A stretch of 64,000 nucleotides of DNA, taken from the NCBI GenBank assembly GCA_963839165.1, contig CAWIUG010000049.1, forward strand, positions 124,001 to 188,000, read 5' to 3'. Position numbers and translations under genes: made by a program. This document shows positions 54,063-62,508 of this stretch, piece after piece. This DNA comes from DATFVA01 sp963839165 (GTDB lineage: Bacteria; Bacteroidota; Ignavibacteria; Ignavibacteriales; Ignavibacteriaceae). The notes beneath the pieces were generated by a model, which worked only from the letters and a program-made list of their open reading frames with translations, did not search any database and had not been told where the DNA came from. Each line of letters begins with the position of its first letter. Position 1 is the stretch's first letter.

Positions 54063-54977
54063 CTAGAAACTGAATTTCAGCTTTAAGGTTGGAACGAGTT
54101 CAATATAATCTGCGTACTGCCTGTTTTCAACAGTAACCCGGGCAACAAGTTCTTTGTTGTAGATTGTTGTGCTCCAATAAGCGTCCATTGCACTAAGAAA
54201 GTGATTTATGTAAATCCCTATTACGGCTTTGGATGCGGTATTGAAATAATCATTAGCGGTTGCCCTCATTCCTGTATACTGGTGAAACAGGGGTGAAACA
54301 TTGAAACCAAGGTCAGAAGTATAATCCGCCCAGCCGGCTCTGAATTGATGATACTTCCCGATCATTTCATAATACTGCTGTTCTCCATAATATGCTAGCT
54401 GGTGCGAAAGTTCGGAATGTTGAGCTTCAACCGCATGAATATCGTTAAAGTTAACTCTCTGCCACGGTTCTAATCCGGGAGTGTTTTCATCAATTGGTAT
54501 ATTTGCCTGGTATGTAGAATTCAGCCATTCAGCATAACGCACCGCACTCCACCCTGTTGTACCAGTAACATTGTCGGCAAACTTCTCAAACGCGGTTGTT
54601 GCGTCGTTACCTTTACGGTCATAAATAACAGCGGTGGTAATTACGGCTGCTTCCACTGCAACAAAGATTCCGGCCTTCCAATAACTTTCCGCATAAAATT
54701 CACCGGCACCGGGAAGGATCAAAGAGAAAAATGCTCCGAGCCAGGGTGATTTAATGTCTTTATAATGTGGGTTATATTTTAATACTTTAATCTCTTTCTC
54801 CACAGCATCAAAAGCTATTTGATTATCCAGCTGCAGGTTGCCGGATAGGACTACTCCTGAAGAATTCTGTTTATTAAAGTTAACCGAAAGCTGACCTGGT
54901 TCACCGTTACCCTGTGCAAATGAAAGCCCGGCAGCAATACAAATAATAACGATAAGAAGAAAACTCCTGCTTTTCAT
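54063..54977 (-). CDS. Secreted or envelope protein with DUF5683-like region
   Basis: A 304-residue exported protein. It has a signal sequence (FLLIVIICIAAGLSFAQG), a short spacer, then SPWLGAFFSLILPGAGEFYAESYWKAGIFVAVEAAVITTAVIYD, a two-helix pattern like that of DUF5683-type proteins, and a C-terminal part of about 120 residues with aromatic residues that ends in a Phe-terminated beta-like stretch (YIELVPTLKLKFSF), as outer-membrane proteins often do. The function is unknown. It follows the large metallopeptidase-barrel gene by 26 bases, so is probably cotranscribed with it. Confidence 0.6.
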   Translation of the reverse strand: MKSRSFLLIVIICIAAGLSFAQGNGEPGQLSVNFNKQNSSGVVLSGNLQLDNQIAFDAVEKEIKVLKYNPHYKDIKSPWLGAFFSLILPGAGEFYAESYWKAGIFVAVEAAVITTAVIYDRKGNDATTAFEKFADNVTGTTGWSAVRYAEWLNSTYQANIPIDENTPGLEPWQRVNFNDIHAVEAQHSELSHQLAYYGEQQYYEMIGKYHQFRAGWADYTSDLGFNVSPLFHQYTGMRATANDYFNTASKAVIGIYINHFLSAMDAYWSTTIYNKELVARVTVENRQYADYIELVPTLKLKFSF

Positions 54978-55003
54978 GATACCCTCATAAAATTATTGTG
55001 TCC

Positions 55004-58000
55004 TTAAATATCGAATCCGAATAATATTCCACCGTAAAATCTCCATTCCTTCCCATAGACAATATCTTCATTATTAACTTTTCTTGTCACTTTATCAAAT
55101 CCGTACGATGCATTGAAAAATAGGTTTGTCGGGAACAGGTAATATGAATTCATCTGAACCCTCAGCTCAACACCGGCACCCTTCTTAAAGGTATCGAGAG
55201 CGGGAATCTTTCCATTCCATGCATTCCCAAGGTCGCCGTAGAAAGCCAGAAAAATCTTATCAAGATAAATGTGTCCCAACCTCGCATCGATCTCCCTGAA
55301 CAAAGGGAACCGGTATGTTAAATTCAGCCAGGCAATTTCATTACCGCTTATCGCATAAAACGGGTACGCCTTCATACCAACAAGACCGCCAAGATAAAAG
55401 TCGAAGAAATCCGGAACCTGGGGGCCAAGTATCGTTCCCCCTCTAAACTGTGCAGTCAGAGTGTGTGCCCTTAATGGAAGCGGAAAATGAAGCTTCGTGT
55501 TCAGCTCAACTCTATGGAAGTTATAATCATTATATTTTGGTTTAAGAACCCCGCCCTCAACTGTGTACTCGCCTTCGGAATTAAACTTATTGAATTCATA
55601 ATCGTATTTAAAATTAACCTGGGCACCTACAGGATTTATCTCCATATCCTTCGATGGAAGTATAAGATCAAGGTTGTAGCTAAACCTCAGATCTCTTCCG
55701 ATAAAGTATTCATCATTGGATGTGGGATAAAGTATAGAGGTGTTAGGGAAGATAAAACTGTTCAGGGTTGCCGTGTAGCGGCTCCAGATAAACCTGAATT
55801 CAACATTCTGATTACGTGAAATAATACGGTGCTTCGCTGCAAGATCAACTTCAAAAAGGTTATAGGCAATATCGGTATTAACAATGTCATCATAATGCAC
55901 GTCCCCGTTAGGAAGCGTATCAACACCGAAAAATATATCAACATCAGATTTACGGCTGATGTTATATAGTTCAAGCGACAATTCGGGTTTTATTCCGAGA
56001 TTAAAAAGCAGCGGCAGCTTGTTCCTGTATTCGAAAATCAGGAATAGATCCCTCTCCATTCTTGCATTGATTGATCCTCCCGCGAATAGAGAATAGCGGT
56101 TCAGCATATCACTGGATGAGACATATACCCCGGGTTTCAACTTCTCAACGAAACTGTTTCCTGTATTGTAGTTATCAAAACGGATGAACGGGAAGAAGGA
56201 TAACCTTGAGAATGCACCGCTGTATTTTTCCTTTTTGTAATCAGGTGTTTCGTAATCGTTGTAGTTCCTTAAATGATTTATATCGAAATTCGCAAGGTCG
56301 CCCTTCGGTTTGTCTTTCCCAAGCGGTGGATTATCCGTCCAGACGTATTCTTCATCCTTTTGTACTTTCGACTGTTCAGCAGAAGTTATTTTAAATATCT
56401 TATATCCTCCCGCAGTATACCCGGCATACAGTATATCGCCGTTATCGGATACTGAAGGCATAAACGCTCCGCCGAGAACATTCGTCAGCCTCGTCTTCTC
56501 TCCTGTGGAGAGATTAATTTTATATAAATTAAATATGCCGGTCTCATCCGAAGAATAAATCAGGCTGCCGTCAGAGGCAAAATCCGGATTCCTTTCATCG
56601 CCCTGTGTGGCAATTATATTCTTATAATTACTTCCGTTGGTATCCACCCTGGCAATATCTCTACCGTGCGTATAAGAATAATCGAACGCTATATATGAAT
56701 CATCATTGAAAAATTTCGGGTTATAAACCTGTTCACCATTCTCAAAGAAAGTCAGCCTTTTAAAATTCTTACCATCAATGTCTACTATTCCCAGGTTAGT
56801 TGTTCCGTCTTTCTCGAAAAGGAATACTATTTTTTTACCGTCGTGTGATACAGCAGGCTGGTTTGCCCTAAGATCGTGAGTGAGCCTTGTTTCCTGGTCC
56901 TTATCGATGTCATATATATAAAGATCGTGTACGTTATACCAGTTAGGATTTTCATCAGTCAGTTTCGAGTAGATAATTTTATTTTCATTGCCAACCCAGC
57001 CTATTGTTGATCTTACTCCTGTAACAAGCTCCCTGTCTTCATCGTTGGCTGCATCGTGAAGGTAGATTCCTGCAGGTGCAAAATAATCTGAAGATTTATT
57101 TGAAATATAAACAAAACGTTTACCGTCTTTCGACCAGATGGGATAGAAGTTTCCGAAACCTTCATCTTCAACAAGGTCACCGGTTACAAGGTTATTAAGT
57201 ACCTCAGCCGACCGTTTCTTATAATCTGAGGTAACATAGTTCCTCCACTCGTTGTAGATTTCATCACCGTCTTTACCGAGTACGTCCTTGAAGGCTGCAT
57301 CAATTGTAAAGTTGGTAAGCTTACCCAGGGCACGGGTAATTTCTTTCAGTTTTTCCTCACCATACTGCTGGGAAATGTACCGGGTAAGGGCAAAACCTGC
57401 ATTGTAAACAGATTCATTGCCGAGACTGGTTTTCCCGAATTCACCCATCTCATTCCACGTAAGCATATTCCCGTTCAGCGCATATTCCCTTAGTATCATA
57501 TCCCTGTGCGTATCCCATTGGTCATAGTTAAACTCTTTCCTCATATACTGAGCCGTTCCTTCTGCGAACCACGCAGGCATATTCACAAATGACAGCGGAT
57601 AGGATACGATGAAGTTCGGGTAGCCGTATAGGATATCGGGTCTTCTTTCATCTTCATAGTTCAATACCTGCAGAAATACGGCGGGTATGCTGCGTGTCAT
57701 TTTCATAGACGACTGGATCTGAACCATATGAGTGAATTCGTGAGAGATAACATTTCGCAGCCAGTTGTGTGTACCACGAAGATCAAAGTCCAGCGCGCTT
57801 GTCCAGATCTCAATTTTATTATCAAAGAAATAAGTTGCACCGTTTGAATAATCATCTATATCCTTAATAACAAAATGAACCGTTCCGGGATCGTAATCAT
57901 ATAAAGAAGTAATGGGGTCCCAGACCTCATCTGCAATTTTGCATACTACGCGTGCAGTTCGTTCAGCGCCTTCATGGAAATGGACTTCTACATGCTTTCC

Positions 58001-58102
58001 TTTAATAGTATACCAGTTAAGCTCAGGATGAAATTCTGTAAACTGGCCGAAAGCTGTAAAACTTAGTAAGAACACAAATGTAAGAGAAAGAAATATTTTC
58101 AT
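55004..58102 (-). CDS. Zincin-TolB propeller-outer-membrane barrel fusion protein
   Basis: A 1032-residue exported protein. It has a signal peptide (MKIFLSLTFVFLLSFTAFGQ), a zincin domain with HEFTH at 121-125 and third ligand Glu181 in WFAEGTAQYM, a propeller of TolB/PD40-type repeats (about 310-600; IWSKDGKRFVYISNKSSDYF, QPAVSHDGKKIVFLFE), and a C-terminal barrel-like half (about 650-1032) with strands ending GGILFGFDI and FYLGGLVGMKAYPF, resembling Omp85-family outer-membrane domains. The catalytic zinc ligands look intact. It precedes the 304-residue protein gene and lies 90 bases after the M6-like gene. I know no named protein of this architecture. Confidence 0.75.
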   Translation of the reverse strand: MKIFLSLTFVFLLSFTAFGQFTEFHPELNWYTIKGKHVEVHFHEGAERTARVVCKIADEVWDPITSLYDYDPGTVHFVIKDIDDYSNGATYFFDNKIEIWTSALDFDLRGTHNWLRNVISHEFTHMVQIQSSMKMTRSIPAVFLQVLNYEDERRPDILYGYPNFIVSYPLSFVNMPAWFAEGTAQYMRKEFNYDQWDTHRDMILREYALNGNMLTWNEMGEFGKTSLGNESVYNAGFALTRYISQQYGEEKLKEITRALGKLTNFTIDAAFKDVLGKDGDEIYNEWRNYVTSDYKKRSAEVLNNLVTGDLVEDEGFGNFYPIWSKDGKRFVYISNKSSDYFAPAGIYLHDAANDEDRELVTGVRSTIGWVGNENKIIYSKLTDENPNWYNVHDLYIYDIDKDQETRLTHDLRANQPAVSHDGKKIVFLFEKDGTTNLGIVDIDGKNFKRLTFFENGEQVYNPKFFNDDSYIAFDYSYTHGRDIARVDTNGSNYKNIIATQGDERNPDFASDGSLIYSSDETGIFNLYKINLSTGEKTRLTNVLGGAFMPSVSDNGDILYAGYTAGGYKIFKITSAEQSKVQKDEEYVWTDNPPLGKDKPKGDLANFDINHLRNYNDYETPDYKKEKYSGAFSRLSFFPFIRFDNYNTGNSFVEKLKPGVYVSSSDMLNRYSLFAGGSINARMERDLFLIFEYRNKLPLLFNLGIKPELSLELYNISRKSDVDIFFGVDTLPNGDVHYDDIVNTDIAYNLFEVDLAAKHRIISRNQNVEFRFIWSRYTATLNSFIFPNTSILYPTSNDEYFIGRDLRFSYNLDLILPSKDMEINPVGAQVNFKYDYEFNKFNSEGEYTVEGGVLKPKYNDYNFHRVELNTKLHFPLPLRAHTLTAQFRGGTILGPQVPDFFDFYLGGLVGMKAYPFYAISGNEIAWLNLTYRFPLFREIDARLGHIYLDKIFLAFYGDLGNAWNGKIPALDTFKKGAGVELRVQMNSYYLFPTNLFFNASYGFDKVTRKVNNEDIVYGKEWRFYGGILFGFDI

Positions 58103-58192
58103 AGAAAGTTTAATTCATTTTGGATTTAACTGAACTGATAAAACAGTTTCGCTCATATCTGGCAAGTTAATGAGCTTGTTGAAGTGATTATA

Positions 58193-61100
58193 TTATTTCA
58201 CAACAGCAATTTTTATTATTTTGGAATCAGTTTTACCGCTGACGCCTGTGACTTCAATCCTTGCAAGGTACACCCCGCTCTGGATGTCGCCTACATTCCA
58301 AACAGTCTCGTTATCCAGTCCACCCTGTGCATCATCATTAAGCTCAGCAACATAATCTCCTGCAAGATCGAAGATCTTAATATTAATCTTTGCATCCTCG
58401 GAGACATAATACCTTATATATGTCTGGTTGTCATAAACAGGATTGGGATAATTGTAAGCTTTGTCGGCCGGGAAAAATCCTGCAGTAAAGTTCTGCCTCG
58501 AAGCCGCTTTAGCAAAAGAGCTGTTCTCAGGATCTCCGTATTCACCTCCCCAGAAGATATTGCCCTCCGTCAGTCCAATATTCCATGCTGACAGGTTCAT
58601 ATCGCTGTTAAATACTGCAAGTGAAATTTTTCCATTGTCCTTGTATAAAATAGGATAGGCAGAAAGTTCGGCACCTGTCGAGATAGGGAATCCATATACT
58701 GTTTTCCCTGTTCCACCATCGATTGCAAAAATTCTACCGTCAACTGTCGAAGCAATTATTTCTGAATTATCGTTACCTTCAAAATCGGCCGCGAGTATAT
58801 TTCCGCTAAATTCCCGACTGTCAGGATCTTTAAAGGGGAAATTATCAGCAAGTGATCCGGTTAAATTCCTTACCTCAATAGTTTCACCGTTATTATAAAT
58901 TATATAGTTCTCACCGTCCTGTTTTAGATCGGCTATTGCAAAAGAATTTATTTCCGCTGAGCCCGATACATTCCATTGAGTCAGAATTTTACTTCCGGAG
59001 ATAACAAAAAAGTTTTTTGAACTTGTCAGAATAACAGCAATATAATTACCGGATCCGTCTTTAGTAATTTCCAACTTAACAGGTGTTTCATCCCTGAAGT
59101 TCACACTATTACCCTCGTTGTCCTGGTAGCCCTTATAGGGTTCTGTTCTGTTTACCGAAGAAAAGATTGCAGCAATAAAACTGCTGTCGGCTGCAATCTG
59201 TTGTACAGTTAGACCTGCGCCATATTCCAGACTGTCCTGTATTTGCATTGCAGTGGAGGGAAGCTCTGCCGGCTTATACATAACAATTTTTCCGTCGGAA
59301 GTTCCGATTAGTATCTGAGGCTGGTGAGTATCAGGCAGGTATCTGATAACAGGCGGTGTAGTTATTACATCATTTCTGGTCAAAAAGGTCAGTAATGGTG
59401 TTGTACCATCAGTAATGTATTCAGCAAGATGTCTCCCTTTTGTACCTGCAATATGTTGAACATTCGAATTAGTGAATGCGGCAATCTTACTGGAAGAAAG
59501 ACCGCCTATGTAAGGCATAGCCTCGGCACCGCTGCTGTTCAGCAGGTAAAGTGACGAATCGGTCTCTAGTCCAAATGTAAAATAGTTTTGAATTGCGGTA
59601 AGATAAAACTTACTCCCTTCGTACCCGGTATTCCTGGAGAATATCGGAACGATTGTAGAGTCACCATATGAAATACTAAAACTCATTGTATTGCTGATAT
59701 TGGAAAAACCGGCCATAGTGATTAGACTATTTGCACCGGAGTTTGTAATAGCTGGCGGTCTGGTATCCTTCGAAAATTTATTTTCATATAGTTCTGAAGG
59801 ATTATCGCGGTACCAGAAATCCTCGGGACCTCCTTCGCCGATAACCACGTCACCAAAAACCGTTGTAAACTGTTCACCGATATCCTGAATACCATCGGCT
59901 TCTTCTACATCAACACCGCGATTATACTTATCAGTATTTATTTTATTTGAGGCAATTTTTGCATCTATAACATTCTGATCTATATGCCATATAACAATTC
60001 CGTTTCCCGGCACTGCCCAGTCGAACTCATCCACGTCCGTCACCACACCGTCCACTGAATCCACATCGTAGCTGTAATATCCTGTTGTATCCTTTGTGAA
60101 AGTTCTTGTAAAGGTAGTACCATTAACCTGGTAGGTTATTATTGAACCGTCATTGTTAACATCCCTCTCCCTGTTCTCAACCAGGTAGTATTCAGTGGAG
60201 TTTATAGGAACCTTAAGGATGGTCGTATCGCTTAGACCGGCAGCCTGGTCAGCGGTTAAGTTCACAGAGTAATTTCCGGGGTCAATTTCAACCGGCTGAG
60301 CCCATCCAAGAAATATTTTTTCCCATGCAGAAGGCTGTGGTGGATAAATTCCGTTATAGGCAAAGATTGACTGCCCGTCCATCAAACCGAACCTGCCGAT
60401 GGCGCTTAAACCCGTTTCTGTATTAAAAAGATCAGGAAGTCCGAGATAACTTCCTACACTCGCAGCAAGCAGACCGTTAATAGAAACCTGGAATAAAACA
60501 GACCCGCCGATCGATTCAATTTCCCGGCTTTCTGTTTCAGGAATTATCATGCTGTTCTTAATATTAAAGCTGCCCCCTGACACAGGAAATCCTGTAAAAT
60601 CGGGACCAAGTACATTCTGCAGGGCATTCAGGCTGAGGTAGACTGAAGGCAGATCATTCTCATTCCCTATACTTCCGGGAAGTGAGATATCCCGTCCTAC
60701 ACCGGCGTGAAAAATTGTAAAGATATCATAGTTGGAAAAATCAAAACCGGGATTCATAGCGTCTGCTTTCTGCCAGACTTCCTGTGAGAAATCTACCAGA
60801 GAACTAAAATCATCTGAGTTATTTGGAGGTGAATAAATTCTCATTGTCTGAGATACTGAAAATGTATCAGGCAGCACTGTGTACTGGATAAAAAGCTGTC
60901 CGTTAGAAACCTTTTCAAAGTAATTCTTAATGAATTTCAGGTGTGCTTCAAAATATGATTTATCGTGAGGTAAAGGATCTAATATAGTATTTCCGTAATC
61001 CTGCGAATAAATAGAACCGAATTTACCGTTTCCAAAAGTCGTTCCGTCACGGTCATTCTGAAAGCTGACCATTACCGCAAGAATTTTTAATGTATCACCG

Positions 61101-61219
61101 GCCGTAACTTCCGCCGGGTTTGAAGAAGGGAAAGGATTGATCTTTCCGATAAATGTTTGGGCAGTTAAACTGCCCAAACCAAATAGAATGAAAAATGTTA
61201 ACGGGAATATTCTATGCAT
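58193..61219 (-). CDS. M6-family protease-like protein with lost zinc motif and T9SS sorting domain
   Basis: A 1008-residue exported protein with a signal peptide (MHRIFPLTFFILFGLGSLTAQ). The first third resembles M6 metalloproteases (immune inhibitor A family): FFEKVSNGQL-type, a YDIFTIFHAGVG stretch, and GLPDLFN followed by GRFGLMDGQ. But where M6 enzymes have HEFGH before GLPDL, this protein has ASVGS (Ala253-Ser-Val-Gly-Ser257), so all zinc-binding residues are gone. The middle is beta-rich (propeller-like) and the end carries a FlgD-like T9SS sorting domain starting YNYPNPVYDNQTYIRYY. It lies six bases after porV and is probably cotranscribed with porU and porV. Confidence 0.8.
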   Translation of the reverse strand: MHRIFPLTFFILFGLGSLTAQTFIGKINPFPSSNPAEVTAGDTLKILAVMVSFQNDRDGTTFGNGKFGSIYSQDYGNTILDPLPHDKSYFEAHLKFIKNYFEKVSNGQLFIQYTVLPDTFSVSQTMRIYSPPNNSDDFSSLVDFSQEVWQKADAMNPGFDFSNYDIFTIFHAGVGRDISLPGSIGNENDLPSVYLSLNALQNVLGPDFTGFPVSGGSFNIKNSMIIPETESREIESIGGSVLFQVSINGLLAASVGSYLGLPDLFNTETGLSAIGRFGLMDGQSIFAYNGIYPPQPSAWEKIFLGWAQPVEIDPGNYSVNLTADQAAGLSDTTILKVPINSTEYYLVENRERDVNNDGSIITYQVNGTTFTRTFTKDTTGYYSYDVDSVDGVVTDVDEFDWAVPGNGIVIWHIDQNVIDAKIASNKINTDKYNRGVDVEEADGIQDIGEQFTTVFGDVVIGEGGPEDFWYRDNPSELYENKFSKDTRPPAITNSGANSLITMAGFSNISNTMSFSISYGDSTIVPIFSRNTGYEGSKFYLTAIQNYFTFGLETDSSLYLLNSSGAEAMPYIGGLSSSKIAAFTNSNVQHIAGTKGRHLAEYITDGTTPLLTFLTRNDVITTPPVIRYLPDTHQPQILIGTSDGKIVMYKPAELPSTAMQIQDSLEYGAGLTVQQIAADSSFIAAIFSSVNRTEPYKGYQDNEGNSVNFRDETPVKLEITKDGSGNYIAVILTSSKNFFVISGSKILTQWNVSGSAEINSFAIADLKQDGENYIIYNNGETIEVRNLTGSLADNFPFKDPDSREFSGNILAADFEGNDNSEIIASTVDGRIFAIDGGTGKTVYGFPISTGAELSAYPILYKDNGKISLAVFNSDMNLSAWNIGLTEGNIFWGGEYGDPENSSFAKAASRQNFTAGFFPADKAYNYPNPVYDNQTYIRYYVSEDAKINIKIFDLAGDYVAELNDDAQGGLDNETVWNVGDIQSGVYLARIEVTGVSGKTDSKIIKIAVVK

Positions 61220-61225
61220 AAGAGA

Positions 61226-62386
61226 TTAAATTCCTCTTGGCAGTCCATGACCACTTTCAGGAACTCCTCCCCATCCTATCAACACACTGAACCTTAAAGT
61301 ATTTGACAGAGGGTGATTCTCTCCGCCCGGGAAAACATCGGTGGTAATATAACTGAAGTCGAATCCGTAGATATCATACCTGATACCGGCACCGAAGGTT
61401 AAGAATTTCCTGTTACCGTAAGAAGGGTCTTCATAGAAATAACCCGTTCTAAGAGCAAACAGAAAGTCGCCCGGCTCACCATACCAGTATTCAAGTCCCA
61501 TTGAAGTAACAATGTCTCTCAGTTCTTCACTGAAGGGTTTGTCACCCCATGATGTAAAAATTGCCTGGTAGAACTCTTTTGAAGCGCCTGAACTATCCCT
61601 GCTTACAAGCAGCTTACTAAAATCCAGCGTATATGTAAGAGAGTTAAACTCATCATCAAAGATCCTGTATGCAAAACCAAGGCGGAAGTTTGTGGGTATC
61701 GGATCTGCCTGTGCCTGGTCTATATAATAGATCTTTGGACCAAGATTGCTCAGGTTGGCTCCGATGCTCAGTTTGTTGCCTATGTCTTCATCAATAAATG
61801 GAAGAACCAGTTTTTCTGGTCTCCACATTGCGGCAACGTCAAAGCTGACTGAAGTAGCAACACCTTTACCCTGCTCGTCGCCTGCGCCTTTATCGGCAAG
61901 ACGGCTGTGGATAATCCTGAAGTTAAAACCTAAACCCCAGTCAGATGAGAGCTTGGTAGCGTATCCCAGTGTAAGGGCAGCATCGAATGACCTGAAGGTT
62001 CCCAGTGGATCAGGCGACTGCTCACCTGTACGTACGAACTCTCCGAAGTTCATGTATGTGATGCTTGCGGAAACTGTGCCGCTAAGATCTTCCATATATT
62101 CCCTGTATGTCAGGTAATCGTAGAAGAGATCAAGATTGAATTGAGGCAGCCAGTTACTGTGAGTTATACTTAACTCGGTTCCCGTCTGAAAGGCGAGACC
62201 AGCCGGATTCCAGAAAATAGCCGCAGAGTTATCTGCCAGCCCGGCTCCGGATTCACCCAGACCGCCTGCCCTGGAATCAGGGGCTAACAGCAGAAATGGA
62301 ACAGCGGCTTCTCCTTGTGCATGCGTAACTTGCTGCATTCCCATAAACATAACGCTGACCATCAATAGCCTGAATATGGTTTTCAT
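61226..62386 (-). CDS. porV: PorV-like T9SS outer-membrane barrel protein
   Basis: A 386-residue outer-membrane protein of the PorV/PorQ family. Signal peptide (MKTIFRLLMVSVMFMGMQQVTHAQ), then the family start APDSRAGGLGESGAGLADNSAAIFWNPAGLA, and a 14-strand-type barrel with SIGANLSNLGPKIYY and FGAGIRYDIYGFDFSYITT. PorV takes cargo from the T9SS translocon and passes it to the PorU sortase. GGAGG lies nine bases before the ATG. It is 122 bases after porU and six before the M6-like gene. Barrel details are inferred from family knowledge. Confidence 0.9.
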   Translation of the reverse strand: MKTIFRLLMVSVMFMGMQQVTHAQGEAAVPFLLLAPDSRAGGLGESGAGLADNSAAIFWNPAGLAFQTGTELSITHSNWLPQFNLDLFYDYLTYREYMEDLSGTVSASITYMNFGEFVRTGEQSPDPLGTFRSFDAALTLGYATKLSSDWGLGFNFRIIHSRLADKGAGDEQGKGVATSVSFDVAAMWRPEKLVLPFIDEDIGNKLSIGANLSNLGPKIYYIDQAQADPIPTNFRLGFAYRIFDDEFNSLTYTLDFSKLLVSRDSSGASKEFYQAIFTSWGDKPFSEELRDIVTSMGLEYWYGEPGDFLFALRTGYFYEDPSYGNRKFLTFGAGIRYDIYGFDFSYITTDVFPGGENHPLSNTLRFSVLIGWGGVPESGHGLPRGI

Positions 62387-62508
62387 TTTATATTACCTCC
62401 GATAAATAATGATCTTATTATTCTTATTATCATTTCTAACTATCATTTATAAAAAATATGAAATATAAAGTTAAATATTTAACCTGTATAAGTCCAAAAT
62501 TAATTCCC

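Noticed and set aside
58193..61219. Active M6 metalloprotease
   Set aside because: The zinc-ligand positions read ASVGS in place of HEFGH, with no other HExxH in the N-terminal domain.
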